A stretch of 64,000 nucleotides of DNA from contig NZ_JAMBNQ010000028.1 of NCBI RefSeq assembly GCF_023715155.1, forward strand, positions 1-64,000, given 5' to 3'. Made by a program: the position numbers and the translations under genes. Below the pieces are notes generated by a model that was given only the letters and a program-made list of their open reading frames with translations, did no database searches and had not been told where the DNA came from. Position 1 is the first letter of the stretch; each line of letters opens with the position of its first letter. Source of the DNA: Neobacillus mesonae. Its GTDB lineage: Bacteria; Bacillota; Bacilli; Bacillales; Cytobacillaceae. Below, piece after piece: positions 9,365 through 18,150 of this stretch.

Positions 9365-10014
9365 GGAAATCCAGCATGTCTGCTTGGACCGCAAATGCTC
9401 CTTTTTGAGTTTTTCGGGCAATCCGGCTTGTTTGCATTGACCGCGAACACTCCTTTTTTAGTTCTTCGGGCAATCCAGCTTATCTGCATTGACCGCGAAT
9501 CCTCCCTTTGGAGCCTTTCGGGCAATCCAGCTTGTCTGCATTGACCGCGAACACTCCTTTTTGAGTTTTTCAGGCAATCCAGCTTGTCTGCATTGACCGC
9601 GAATCCTCCCTTTGGAGCCTTTCGGGCAATCCAGCTTATCTGCATTGACCGCGAATCCTCCCTTTGGAGCCTTTCGGGCAATCCAGCTTACCTCCATGGA
9701 CCGCGAATCTTCTTTTTTGAGTTCTTCGGGCAATCCAGCTTGTCTGCATTGACCGCGAACACTTCTTTTTTAGTTCTTCGGGCAATCCAGCTTGTCTGCA
9801 TTGACCGCGAACACTTCTTTTTTAGTTCTTCGGGCAATCCAGCTTGTCTGCATTGACCGCGAATCCTCCTTTTGAAGTTTTTCGGGCAATCCAGCTTACC
9901 TCCATGGACCGAGAATCCTCCCTTTGGAGCCTTTCGGGCAATCCAGCACATCGCCATAAGCCAAGAACATTTCTTTTTCATTCTGCTGGGCAACCAGGCC
10001 ATCCCCCCATAAAT
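9365..10014. repeat. Array C: 13 units of an exact 52-bp tandem repeat
   Basis: The word GGCAATCC (or variant) recurs at 9365, 9417, 9469, 9521, 9573, 9625, 9677, 9729, 9781, 9833, 9885, 9937 and 9989: twelve consecutive intervals of exactly 52 bp despite substitutions. Each unit holds an imperfect dyad GGGCAATCCAG-CTTGT-CTGCATTGACC with 9 of 11 pairs. Long open frames on both strands are artefacts of the period. The array begins directly beyond the terminator of the peptide transporter gene and extends towards the yueI-like promoter. Confidence 0.95.
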
Positions 10015-10049
10015 GCAAAAAACTACGGAGCATCTAAGCATCCGTAGTT
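10015..10049 (-). terminator. Terminator of the peptide transporter gene
   Basis: On the minus strand AACTACGGA pairs with TCCGTAGTT around an 11-nt loop, followed by TTTTGC, 10 nt after the stop codon. Confidence 0.85.
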
Positions 10050-10058
10050 TTAACTTAA

Positions 10059-11594
10059 TTACCTAATATCCTTCATAAAGGTCTGAATCCTTGGAGATAG
10101 AGCAAATAAAATAATCGAAAGAACGATTGCTACAACCCCAATTACTCCAAAGTAGGTCATTTGTGTTTCTGGAGTGTAGAATTTAACAATTTGTGCATTT
10201 AGTGCTTGTGCAGCCGCGTTTGATAACAGCCACATGCTCATCATTTGGGAAGAGAAGGCTGCCGGTGCCAATTTCGTTGTTGCAGACAAACCAACCGGAG
10301 ACAAGCACAGTTCACCGATTACGACAATGAAGTAGCTAAGGACAAGCCATAATGGATTAACCAGTGCATGCGTACCGCCTAGCAAAGCAGGGACTAAAAT
10401 AACGACGAATGATAAACCTGCAAATAAAAGGCCAAATCCAAATTTTACTGGAATCGTTGGCGCCTTTTTCCCCATTTTAACCCAAATCAAACCAATAATT
10501 GGTGCAAATACGACGATAAATAATGGGTTTAATGACTGGAACCATGAAGGATTAATATGAATTCCCGCAAAATCTAACTGTGTCCGTTTATCAGCAAATG
10601 CTGCAAGAATTGTTGATCCTTGTTCCTCGATAGACCAGAACATAACCGATGCCAAGAACAGCGGAATAAAAGCAATCAAGTGTGAGCGCTCTTCTTTCGT
10701 TGTTTTTGGGCTGCGGTACATATAAATAAAATAAATAGTTGGAATGACAAAACCGAGAATTCCGACAATATTAATAAAACTTTGGATGGTTAAAAGTCCT
10801 GCGTTAATGGCAATTGCTACAATTACAGCTATAATAACCGCTGCTAAGCCAAGTTTAGCAAATGTGCTTTTCCTTTCCTCTTGTGGTAAAGGATTATGAA
10901 TAATTGAACCGGCAAGGCCAAGATTCTTTTTCCTAGTAAGAACATACGTAACTAATGCCAAGAACATCCCAATAGCGGCAATTCCAAAACCTAAATGGAA
11001 ATTATAGTTCATTCCTATTGTTCCTACAACTAATGGAGATAGGAATGCACCCATGTTGGCACTCATGTAAAAAATACTGAAGCCGGCATCACGGCGGGCA
11101 TCTTTAACATCGTACATTTCCCCTATAACGGCTGAAATGTTTGGTTTTAATAATCCGGTACCAAGGATAATCAGTATCATAGAAGCAAAGAACATGGTCA
11201 TACTTCCCGGCACAGCTAAAGCGATATGACCGAACATAATAAGAATTCCGCCGTAAAAGATAGACTTAGATGAACCAATCAGTCTATCCGATACCCAGCC
11301 TCCGATAATACTAGACATATAAATCAATGCGCCATATACAGAAGCAATGGCAATAGCAGTCTGCTGATCAATTCCTAATCCGCCTTTTGAAACAGAATAA
11401 TACATATAGTAAACAAGAATGGCTTTCATACCATAGTATGAAAATCTTTCCCAAAATTCTGTAAAGAATAACGTAAATAATCCTTTAGGATGGCCAAAAA
11501 AACCTTTTTGAGGAACGCTAGCCACAATTTTCTGTCTATTCGTGGTTTCTATCGGAACATTTTCTTCAATTTTCTGCTTTTTTATTGCTGACAT
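10059..11594 (-). CDS. Proton-coupled di/tripeptide transporter (POT/PTR family)
   Basis: A 511-residue integral membrane protein of the POT family, with about 14 hydrophobic segments. The proton-coupling ExxER signature appears as TEFWERFSYYG near residue 50. GTGLLKPNISAVIGEMYD and FSIFYMSANMGAFLSP correspond to the PTR2 family signatures. It would import di- and tripeptides with H+, like DtpT of lactococci or YclF of B. subtilis. A near-perfect sigma-A promoter and the ribosome binding site TTGGAGG precede the ATG. It is monocistronic, ends in a strong terminator and is followed by repeat array C. Confidence 0.93.
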   Translation of the reverse strand: MSAIKKQKIEENVPIETTNRQKIVASVPQKGFFGHPKGLFTLFFTEFWERFSYYGMKAILVYYMYYSVSKGGLGIDQQTAIAIASVYGALIYMSSIIGGWVSDRLIGSSKSIFYGGILIMFGHIALAVPGSMTMFFASMILIILGTGLLKPNISAVIGEMYDVKDARRDAGFSIFYMSANMGAFLSPLVVGTIGMNYNFHLGFGIAAIGMFLALVTYVLTRKKNLGLAGSIIHNPLPQEERKSTFAKLGLAAVIIAVIVAIAINAGLLTIQSFINIVGILGFVIPTIYFIYMYRSPKTTKEERSHLIAFIPLFLASVMFWSIEEQGSTILAAFADKRTQLDFAGIHINPSWFQSLNPLFIVVFAPIIGLIWVKMGKKAPTIPVKFGFGLLFAGLSFVVILVPALLGGTHALVNPLWLVLSYFIVVIGELCLSPVGLSATTKLAPAAFSSQMMSMWLLSNAAAQALNAQIVKFYTPETQMTYFGVIGVVAIVLSIILFALSPRIQTFMKDIR

Positions 11595-11621
11595 TTTTTA
11601 ATCCTCCAATCCTATATTAAA

Positions 11622-11650
11622 ATAATATTTTAAACAGAGAAAGTTGTCAA
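11622..11650 (-). promoter_or_regulatory. Sigma-A promoter of the peptide transporter gene
   Basis: On the minus strand a perfect -35 TTGACA (11645-11650), a 17-bp spacer and -10 TATTAT (11622-11627), about 28 bp before the start codon. Confidence 0.85.
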
Positions 11651-11727
11651 TTGTTAGTTTTTTCATGGTATAGTTATATTTTACCTCTAACTCAAATTAT
11701 TTTAAAATAATGACTTATATAAATTTT

Positions 11728-11773
11728 TACACAAAAGGGGACCCCTTTCTCTATATAGAGAAAAGGGTCCCCT
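11728..11773 (-). terminator. Terminator of aceBA
   Basis: A long hairpin with outer arms AGGGGACCC/GGGTCCCCT and inner TTTCTC/GAGAAA (11737-11773). On the minus strand it is followed by TTTTGTGT, immediately after aceA. Confidence 0.9.
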
Positions 11774-11786
11774 CTTGTCTGCAATA

Positions 11787-13070
11787 TTATTTTGTATTTG
11801 TAAATTGCTCTTCTTCTGTTGAACCTTTAAGAGCAGTCGTTGATGATGTCCCTCCAGTGATAATCATGGATACTTGGTCAAAATATCCTGTACCCACTTC
11901 GCGTTGGTGACGTGTAGCTGAATAACCATACTGCTCGCTGGCAAACTCAGCCTGCTGCAATTCAGAGTAAGCTGCCATGCCGCGATCCTTATAACCGCGG
12001 GCAAGTTCAAACATGCTGTGATTAAGAGCATGGAATCCTGCAAGAGTAACGAATTGGAACTTGTATCCCATTTTGCCAAGCTCTCTTTGGAACTCCTCAA
12101 TTGTTTTTTCGTCAAGTTTAGCTTTCCAATTGAAGGATGGCGAGCAGTTGTAAGCCAGCATTTTACCTGGGAATTTTTCATGAATAGCTTCTGCAAAGCG
12201 CCTTGCTTCCTCAATATTTGGTTCAGAAGTTTCACACCAAATCAAGTCAGCATATGGTGCATAAGCTAAGCCGCGTGAAATAGCCTGATCCAAGCCTGCT
12301 TTAGTCCGGAAAAATCCTTCTGGTGTACGCTCTCCTGTAATAAATGGTGCATCATACATATCGATATCACTTGTAATCAAATCAGCAGCATTAGCATCTG
12401 TCCGGGCAACTAAAACAGTTGGAACGCCCATTACGTCTGCTGCAAGCCGTGCAGCAATTAAATTGCGAACAGCAGTCTGTGTAGGAAGAAGAACTTTTCC
12501 GCCCAAGTGGCCGCATTTTTTCTCAGAAGAAAGCTGGTCTTCAAAGTGAACGCCGGCAGCACCTGCTTCAATCATACCTTTCATTAATTCAAAACAGTTC
12601 AGCTGTCCGCCAAATCCAGCTTCAGCGTCAGCTACAATTGGTGCAAACCAATCGATAGAGTCGTCCCCTTCAGTATGAGTAATTTGGTCAGCACGCTGAA
12701 GCGCCTGATTAATCCGTTTCACAACAGATGGGACACTGTTTGCAGGGTACAAGCTTTGGTCAGGATACATTTGTCCTGCAAGGTTCGCATCAGCAGCAAC
12801 CTGCCATCCGCTCAAGTAGATGGCTTTTAAGCCTGCTTTTACCTGCTGTACTGCTTGGTTTCCTGTCAATGCACCAAGGGCATTGATATAATCTTCCTCA
12901 TTGATTAGTTTCCAAAGCTTTTCAGAGCCTTTACGTGCCAAAGTATACTCGATATCCAGCGAACCGCGCAGCTTGATTACTTCCTCAGCAGTGTATGGTC
13001 TTGTAATCCCCTTCCAGCGTGCATCCATTTCCCAGCTTTCTTGTAATTTAGTTACTCTTTCATTTGTCAT
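11787..13070 (-). CDS. aceA: Isocitrate lyase
   Basis: Cleaves isocitrate to glyoxylate and succinate, the first step of the glyoxylate shunt used for growth on acetate or fatty acids. At 427 residues it matches the bacterial short form. The catalytic signature KKCGHLGG is at residues 184-191, with the nucleophilic Cys186. It lies 44 nt behind aceB and ends in a strong terminator, so aceB-aceA is a two-gene operon. The shunt is absent from B. subtilis but present in other Bacillaceae. Confidence 0.98.
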   Translation of the reverse strand: MTNERVTKLQESWEMDARWKGITRPYTAEEVIKLRGSLDIEYTLARKGSEKLWKLINEEDYINALGALTGNQAVQQVKAGLKAIYLSGWQVAADANLAGQMYPDQSLYPANSVPSVVKRINQALQRADQITHTEGDDSIDWFAPIVADAEAGFGGQLNCFELMKGMIEAGAAGVHFEDQLSSEKKCGHLGGKVLLPTQTAVRNLIAARLAADVMGVPTVLVARTDANAADLITSDIDMYDAPFITGERTPEGFFRTKAGLDQAISRGLAYAPYADLIWCETSEPNIEEARRFAEAIHEKFPGKMLAYNCSPSFNWKAKLDEKTIEEFQRELGKMGYKFQFVTLAGFHALNHSMFELARGYKDRGMAAYSELQQAEFASEQYGYSATRHQREVGTGYFDQVSMIITGGTSSTTALKGSTEEEQFTNTK

Positions 13071-13114
13071 ATTAAATTCCTCCTATTAAACTATTATTTT
13101 TTTATTTAAATTTT

Positions 13115-14707
13115 TTATAATTGCTCATAACCAGGCAGTGTTAAGAAATCAACAAACTCATCATTCAAAATTAGGCTGTCAAACAACTTCACCGCTTCGT
13201 CAAACCGGCTGTCGGCATAGGAAATATCACCGATTTCCCGCTTGATTTTTTCCAGTTCCTCCTGTTTCAGTTCTTCATACAGTTCCGCTGTTACTTTCCG
13301 GCCGTCACTCAAGACTCCTTTAGGGTGACGAATCCATTGCCAAAGCTGGGCCCTTGAAATTTCAGCTGTTGCTGCATCTTCCATTAGATTATAGATTGGC
13401 GCCGCTCCCCTGCCGGATAACCATGAGGCCACATATTGAATCCCGACATTGATGTTCGTACGAACGCCTTCCTCCGTTATTGTTCCATTAGGTACTTCAA
13501 GCAAATCCCCAGCAGTAATAGTGATATTCTGCTGCTTAGATGTATGGATTTGGTTTGGCGTCGGCATTTCACGGTTGAAAACTTCCATTGCTACAGGAAC
13601 AAGTCCCGGGTGGGCAACCCATGTCCCATCATGACCGTCACGTGCCTCGCGTTCTTTGTCTGCCTGCACCTTTTCGAACGCCCCTTCATTTGCCTGCGGG
13701 TTATTTTTAACTGGAATCTGTGCGGCCATCCCGCCGATTGCCGGTGCTTTGCGCCGGTGGCATGTTTGAATCGTCAGTAAAGAGTAGGAACGCATAAACG
13801 GTGCTGTCATCGTTACCTGTGAACGATCTGGTAAAATCACATTGTCTTGATTCCGCAGCTTTTTCAAATAGCTGAAGATATAATCCCATCTGCCGCAGTT
13901 TAGTCCTGCTGAATGTTCTTTCAGCTCATACAGGATTTCATCCATTTCAAATGCCGCCATAATGGTTTCAATCAAAACCGTTGCTTTGATTGTTCCTTGC
14001 GGGATTCCTAGCTTTTCCTGTGCAAAGGCAAACACATCATTCCAAAGCCTGGCCTCTAAATGGCTTTCCAGTTTTGGCAGGTAAAAGTAAGGACCTGACC
14101 CTCTTGCCAATAATTCCTTTGCATTATGGAAAAAATAAAGTCCGAAATCGAGAAAGCTTCCCGAAATTGGTTTTCCGTTTACTAACACATGTTTTTCTTC
14201 TAGGTGAAGTCCGCGTGGTCTTACGATCAGCACAGCTGTTTGTTCATTCAATTCATACCTTTTTCCATTTGGGCTCTCAAAGGAAATTGTCCGTCTTACT
14301 GCATCTCTTAAGTTGATTTGTCCCTCGACAACATTTTCCCATGTCGGTGACGTGGCATCTTCGAAGTCAGCCATGAATAATTTTGCGCCTGAATTCAGAG
14401 CGTTTATCACCATTTTCCTATCTGTTGGTCCAGTAATTTCTACGCGGCGGTCCTGCAGATCCTGCGGCAGGGGAGCAATTGTCCAGTCACCGCTTCGAAT
14501 ATGCTTTGTTTCAGGAAGGAATTGAGGCAGTTTTCCATTGTTAATTTCTTCCTGGCGTTTTTGTCTGAACTGTAACAGTTCGACTCGTCTTGATCCAAAG
14601 TTCTGTTCTAATTCTTCAATCAATTTTAACGCTTCAGGCGTCAAAACCTCTTCATACTGGGCTTTCAAAGTCCCAAGCACTTCAATACCACGTGTCTGCG
14701 TCGACAT
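13115..14707 (-). CDS. aceB: Malate synthase A
   Basis: Condenses glyoxylate with acetyl-CoA to malate, completing the glyoxylate shunt started by AceA. 530 residues, typical for the A isoform. Recognisable segments include [19 protein letters not shown] (metal and glyoxylate site region) and [17 protein letters not shown]. Of two adjacent starts (TTG at 14710, ATG at 14707) the ATG is preferred because AGAGGTGAT lies about 8 nt upstream. It is the first gene of aceB-aceA. Confidence 0.97.
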   Translation of the reverse strand: MSTQTRGIEVLGTLKAQYEEVLTPEALKLIEELEQNFGSRRVELLQFRQKRQEEINNGKLPQFLPETKHIRSGDWTIAPLPQDLQDRRVEITGPTDRKMVINALNSGAKLFMADFEDATSPTWENVVEGQINLRDAVRRTISFESPNGKRYELNEQTAVLIVRPRGLHLEEKHVLVNGKPISGSFLDFGLYFFHNAKELLARGSGPYFYLPKLESHLEARLWNDVFAFAQEKLGIPQGTIKATVLIETIMAAFEMDEILYELKEHSAGLNCGRWDYIFSYLKKLRNQDNVILPDRSQVTMTAPFMRSYSLLTIQTCHRRKAPAIGGMAAQIPVKNNPQANEGAFEKVQADKEREARDGHDGTWVAHPGLVPVAMEVFNREMPTPNQIHTSKQQNITITAGDLLEVPNGTITEEGVRTNINVGIQYVASWLSGRGAAPIYNLMEDAATAEISRAQLWQWIRHPKGVLSDGRKVTAELYEELKQEELEKIKREIGDISYADSRFDEAVKLFDSLILNDEFVDFLTLPGYEQL

Positions 14708-14754
14708 CAACTTATCACCTCTTTGTTATAATACAGTAACTGTCCTCGTTTTGT

Positions 14755-14783
14755 ATTATATAACACAATTTTCGAAAAAGGAA
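14755..14783 (-). promoter_or_regulatory. Possible promoter of aceBA
   Basis: On the minus strand TATAAT (14755-14760) with a weak -35 TTCCTT (14778-14783) at 17-bp spacing, about 50 bp before aceB. The weak -35 would suit activator dependence. Inference only. Confidence 0.35.
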
Positions 14784-14884
14784 CCACTTTTCTGAAAATT
14801 TTTATAAAAATAGGTAAATTTTACTCCCCCTTCGGAAAAGAAGTCCATAAACTATCTAAAAAGACTGTAAGGGATTGATTTTGC

Positions 14885-15622
14885 TTGGGCTTACAAAAAA
14901 ATAATTGTACTCCGGTCGTGATAGGTAATTGGTCTGAAATTTACAGTGGATCAAACTTTCATATTCAATGCGGGGAGCAGCTGTTATTGTATGAAGCAAT
15001 AATATTTCCTTTGCCGACTTTGACAATAAGCGGATATCAAATAACTGGGGAAACGGCGTGTAAGGCTGTAGTGGTTTTTGAACAAGGAGATGGAACAATT
15101 ATTGAGGAAAACTTCTCTTCTGTCGATGTGCAGATTGCCTTAAATATTATGATTCCTAATGTTAAGAGGGTTTTCGTTCGATGTGATTCCATAACTGGCG
15201 GTACTGGGTGCCGGGGTCATCTTTCTTTTTCATTATCATATTGTGGTTGCAGCGGGGGCTGTTGTACATGCAGTGGAGGGGAAAAAATTAAATTAGGCGA
15301 AAACTCACTAAATACAGGTTTTCTCATTCCTTGCGGGACTGAAACAGGACCTCTATTTAAGTCATATTTAACCTGCGCACCCACTGTCACCATTATCCCT
15401 TATATTTATCAAGATACACCCCAATGCAACGCCACACTCCTAATCCAGTTGGAAGACGGATCTTTGGTTGAAAGGGATATTACACCACCTTTCGTTGAAG
15501 GCATCTATAATAGTCCGCCCATTTTCACAGTAGAAGGAGTTAGAGAAATTAGAATCCGCTGTCAAGAGGGTGAGGGAACAGGCTGTGAGGTTATTCTTCA
15601 CTTTGTGGTAAGTTATTGTTAA
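14885..15622 (+). CDS. Cysteine-rich two-repeat protein of unknown function
   Basis: A 245-residue protein that I do not recognise with certainty. It consists of two similar halves (residues about 8-120 and 130-245) of beta-rich character. Each half has the cysteine order C29/C150, C59/C181, C100/C226, C109/C234 and C120/C245 and ends in SYC. A linker GCSGGCCTCSGG joins them. Duplicated cysteine-patterned domains ending in a short aromatic-Cys tail are reminiscent of spore-surface or endospore-appendage proteins, but that is inference. The start is a TTG at 14885 with AAGGGA about 10 nt upstream and an in-frame stop just before. No signal peptide is visible. It converges with the membrane protein operon. 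Confidence 0.75.
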   Translation: MGLQKNNCTPVVIGNWSEIYSGSNFHIQCGEQLLLYEAIIFPLPTLTISGYQITGETACKAVVVFEQGDGTIIEENFSSVDVQIALNIMIPNVKRVFVRCDSITGGTGCRGHLSFSLSYCGCSGGCCTCSGGEKIKLGENSLNTGFLIPCGTETGPLFKSYLTCAPTVTIIPYIYQDTPQCNATLLIQLEDGSLVERDITPPFVEGIYNSPPIFTVEGVREIRIRCQEGEGTGCEVILHFVVSYC

Positions 15623-15641
15623 TTTATAGACCAAAATCAAG

Positions 15642-15668
15642 AGGGAGATCCTTAAAAAGGGTCTCCCT
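15642..15668. terminator. Shared terminator between convergent genes
   Basis: AGGGAGATCCTT pairs with AAGGGTCTCCCT over a short loop. It lies between the plus-strand cysteine-rich gene and the minus-strand membrane gene and is followed by GACTTTT on the plus strand. Confidence 0.6.
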
Positions 15669-15673
15669 GACTT

Positions 15674-16654
15674 TTAAACAATTTGCCTTTTTATTGCCGG
15701 CAAAAACCTCAACTGTGAAATAACTACAGGAACTAATACACCTGTTACAGCAGCAGGGATCGTTTCCCACAAGACTAAAGGTGGCGTAATCAATATTCCC
15801 CATTCGTAAATGGCGAATAAACTTAGGAAGTATATGAGGCTTCCAATAAGACCCGCCATCCAATTAATTTTTCGAAATAATAAATAAACTAAAGGAATGA
15901 AAAGGATGGTCATTGGCACATAGGAGGTTGGATAGTTAACCGCGAAAAAGACACCCTTAAAAATAAATCGAATGAAAATATATAAAGCTGCTCCCATTAA
16001 GGGAATAGTAAAGCTGCGGCATATCCTAATTGTAAACACGGTAAGCAGGCTGACCATTAACACTGAATAAATCGGATATATCCACTCTGGGATGCCGCCG
16101 AATATTTGTGATGCAGGGTCAGAAATCAATTCTAAAATTTCATGGGAAGCAATGGATTTCCCGTGAATGTACTGATCATAAGAAATTGCCCCGTTTTCCT
16201 GCTGCATATTCGGAAACAAGAAGCATTCTAAAAGAAACATCGCAAACCAGGTATGCATAGACATCCATGCAGGCTGTACATTCCTGGTATAATGATAATA
16301 ACCGCGCCAAACACCAAAAATCATAACAGAAGTGCCAATATAATAAATAAAATGGGTCGGGCTCCAAGTTGTCAGGTCAATCCCGTAAGCAATATGATAC
16401 GTAAAATCGAGCGGTATCCCGATTAAGAATAATACATACCCAATGGTAATTAAGTTTCTTGAAAAAGGGTCCATAAACTCTTGTTTCCGCCATTCTTTAA
16501 ACAGCAAATATCCCCCAAGGACAAATCCAATAAAATTGACGATATGAGGAATCGAATATTCTTCAAATAAGTATTTAAAATGATAGGATGCATCCCATGC
16601 TGAACCGATAAATTTTAATAAAAACGCTATTACCCATAATCGGTAATATTTCAT
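15674..16654 (-). CDS. Polytopic membrane protein with repeated D-H-H motifs
   Basis: A 326-residue protein with about nine hydrophobic segments that I cannot assign to a named family. Two copies of the pattern Asp-x3-His-x11/13-His lie at the edges of membrane segments: D21-H25-H37 (WDASYHFKY) and D83-H87-H101 (LDFTYHIAY). Further histidines are at 134, 164 and 171. Such clusters suggest metal or haem coordination. It starts 21 nt after a 75-residue membrane protein on the same strand, so the two are probably an operon and may form a complex. Function unknown. Confidence 0.75.
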   Translation of the reverse strand: MKYYRLWVIAFLLKFIGSAWDASYHFKYLFEEYSIPHIVNFIGFVLGGYLLFKEWRKQEFMDPFSRNLITIGYVLFLIGIPLDFTYHIAYGIDLTTWSPTHFIYYIGTSVMIFGVWRGYYHYTRNVQPAWMSMHTWFAMFLLECFLFPNMQQENGAISYDQYIHGKSIASHEILELISDPASQIFGGIPEWIYPIYSVLMVSLLTVFTIRICRSFTIPLMGAALYIFIRFIFKGVFFAVNYPTSYVPMTILFIPLVYLLFRKINWMAGLIGSLIYFLSLFAIYEWGILITPPLVLWETIPAAVTGVLVPVVISQLRFLPAIKRQIV

Positions 16655-16675
16655 TCCTTCATCTCCTCTCCCGCT

Positions 16676-16903
16676 TTATCCCAGAAGGTCAAATGGGTCT
16701 CCGAAAATCGCTATAGCGATATAATTGATGACAATAGCTGCTGCAAACGTAATGCCCGATTTTCGTACGTCTTTTTGGGTGAACAGTTTATACATGAAAA
16801 TAATTCCCGATGCTACAACAAAAACATTACAAACAAGACAAGTCCAAAGTGCTGATTCACTATGTTCTACAGCGGTAACATGAAATAAATACAATGGTAT
16901 CAA
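16676..16903 (-). CDS. Small two-helix membrane protein
   Basis: A 75-residue protein with two hydrophobic segments (about 1-41 including CLVCNVFVVASGIIF, and 50-68). Histidines 8 and 14 and a CxxC pair (Cys22, Cys25) could bind a metal. The start is a TTG at 16903 with a strong GGAGGT ribosome binding site 9 nt upstream. It precedes the polytopic protein by 21 nt. I do not recognise a family. A small companion subunit is inferred from the arrangement. Confidence 0.65.
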   Translation of the reverse strand: MIPLYLFHVTAVEHSESALWTCLVCNVFVVASGIIFMYKLFTQKDVRKSGITFAAAIVINYIAIAIFGDPFDLLG

Positions 16904-17233
16904 ATATTCTATACCTCCATTTGCAGGATAGAGCTAAGCGGCGTTCTCATTCCTCTTATTTTAAGTCGAAATTCCTAGGAAAATGTTTCTACTTTTTATA
17001 TTATCATCAACACCTATAGATTGGATACTTTTTACAAAAATGTCCTTGAATGAAGTTTGGTTGAATAAGGTAAAGTATTGAAATGGAAAGAAATGAAATG
17101 ATCCAGAAAAAATAGTTGCTTTTATTTATCGTGCAAAGATTTATCTTATTTTCCCCATATTTATCCGGAATATGAAGGTAACGGCCTTTTCCAGTTGGCG
17201 GTGAATATAAATTGACTAACGGAGGTTACACCT
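16904..17233. other. Intergenic region without recognised gene
   Basis: AT-rich gap of 330 bp. It should contain the promoter of the two-gene membrane operon at its left end. Otherwise I see no gene, RNA or repeat that I can support. Confidence 0.5.
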
Positions 17234-17452
17234 GTGAGCGGGGTTGACGGCAGCGTTGAACATCACCTGGCAGAAGATTTCAGAGCGGGGGCACCTGTGA
17301 AGCCTGTTACGCCCGATAAGAATCTGACAAAAACAGTCGATGGCAATGACCGGCCAAACATCACCTTCATGAAAATTTTCCCCGAAAAAGACATCTACAA
17401 AATCCTGGGGCCATTTCCAGCTTGAAGGCGGAGAATAAGAACATTATTGAAA
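17234..17452 (+). pseudogene. Broken gene for a small secreted-type protein
   Basis: A GTG at 17234 with GGAGG 8 nt upstream opens a 63-codon frame containing DGNDRPNITFMKIFPEKDIYKI. A one-base shift continues it as WGHFQLEGGE before a second stop at 17452. The pattern FPEKDIYKIWGHFQ resembles the C-terminal beta-sandwich of YtkA-like or metal-associated exported proteins (inference from memory of the motif). N-terminal sequence and signal peptide are missing, so this is a fragment. Confidence 0.4.
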
Positions 17453-17514
17453 TCATCATTGCCAAGAAGCCTAATGGCCCGGTTGGAACGAAGAGTCAGG
17501 CGTTTGTATAAGAA

Positions 17515-17722
17515 CATAATAAATTCGTCAACTTAGAGAGATCATTTGATGACTTGTGAAAACCACAGAAAGATGCCTATGAATCCCTCCGCGAACGGAG
17601 TACATAATACCTTCAGTTAGGAAACCGTTCATTTTTTCGAGGTTAAGTGCTGCTACTTATCAATCAGGGTGGTAACATGGGGAACTTTCATCACTGTTTT
17701 GGGGCGGGATTTTTCAATTTAC
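17515..17722 (+). ncRNA. Decayed T-box-like leader without a downstream gene
   Basis: AGGGTGGTAACATG at about 17668 matches 10 of 14 positions of the T-box consensus AGGGTGGNACCGCG. It is followed by a degenerate terminator-like stretch ending GGGGCGGGATTTTT. Upstream are pieces typical of T-box stem I: AGAGA near 17534, TTGTGAAAACCAC, and CTCCGCGAACGGAG. T-box leaders bind uncharged tRNA and control amino-acid genes. Here no plus-strand gene follows, and the terminator stem and T-box are imperfect, so this is probably a relic. Confidence 0.4.
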
Positions 17723-17761
17723 AAGCTGGTATACACTAGAACCCATTTTAAAAAAGGAGAG

Positions 17762-17803
17762 ATCCTAAAAACCTCCACTCATGTGAGAAGAGGTTTTTAG
17801 GAT
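17762..17803. repeat. Perfect 14-bp inverted repeat, copy 1
   Basis: Arms ATCCTAAAAACCTC (17762-17775) and its exact complement (17790-17803) around a 14-nt loop. The right part GTGAGAAGAGGTTTTTA is identical over 17 nt to part of the hairpin at 18965-19007. The two elements flank the SDR fragment and the yczE-like gene. Confidence 0.75.
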
Positions 17804-17876
17804 AAGGATTACTACAGTACAGATATTGTTTTCCTTGCTTGAACAGAGTAAGAGTCTTCCACAATATCATTGTTGT

Positions 17877-17995
17877 TTAATCCGCCATATACTGCTTAAC
17901 AGAAAATCTGCCATCAACAAAATCTGCATCCCTTTTATAAATGATGACTCATCAGACGAAAATATGAAGCATCACTTACTACATCACTCGGTTTC
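17877..17995 (-). pseudogene. C-terminal fragment of a short-chain dehydrogenase
   Basis: Read on the minus strand in shifting frames, the segment gives PSDVVSDASYF, then SDESSFIKG, then FVDGRFSVKQYMAD and a stop. These match the last 40 residues of the intact SDR at 23772-24521 (SDIVGPAIFLASDESSFITG, FVDGGFSVK). At least two frameshifts are needed. The rest of the gene is gone. Confidence 0.7.
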
Positions 17996-18150
17996 TTTTC
18001 CACTTTAGTACTGTAAGATTATCCCCCCTGTACTTATCAATGTCATGAAAAGTTATTAAAATATGATACATACAAAGGATGAAAGAAATAGAATGAAAAT
18101 CCCACCCCTGCCTCTAGAACTATCTATACAGAAACCTGGCACATTCTTTC

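Noticed and set aside
9328-10047. Several overlapping reading frames of 67-117 codons on both strands
   Set aside because: They are translations of array C in different frames and none has a ribosome binding site.
13436-13780. Reading frames opposite aceB and other long genes
   Set aside because: Frames antisense to aceB, gatA, purD, purH, ligA and similar genes have no ribosome binding sites and follow from codon bias of the true genes.
17762-17803. Ordinary intrinsic terminator
   Set aside because: The arms are perfect, but no T tract follows on either strand and no gene ends next to it, so I listed it as a repeat element.
17826-18008. A 60-codon plus-strand gene
   Set aside because: The same DNA on the minus strand gives clear SDR C-terminal motifs with frameshifts, so the plus-strand frame is accidental.
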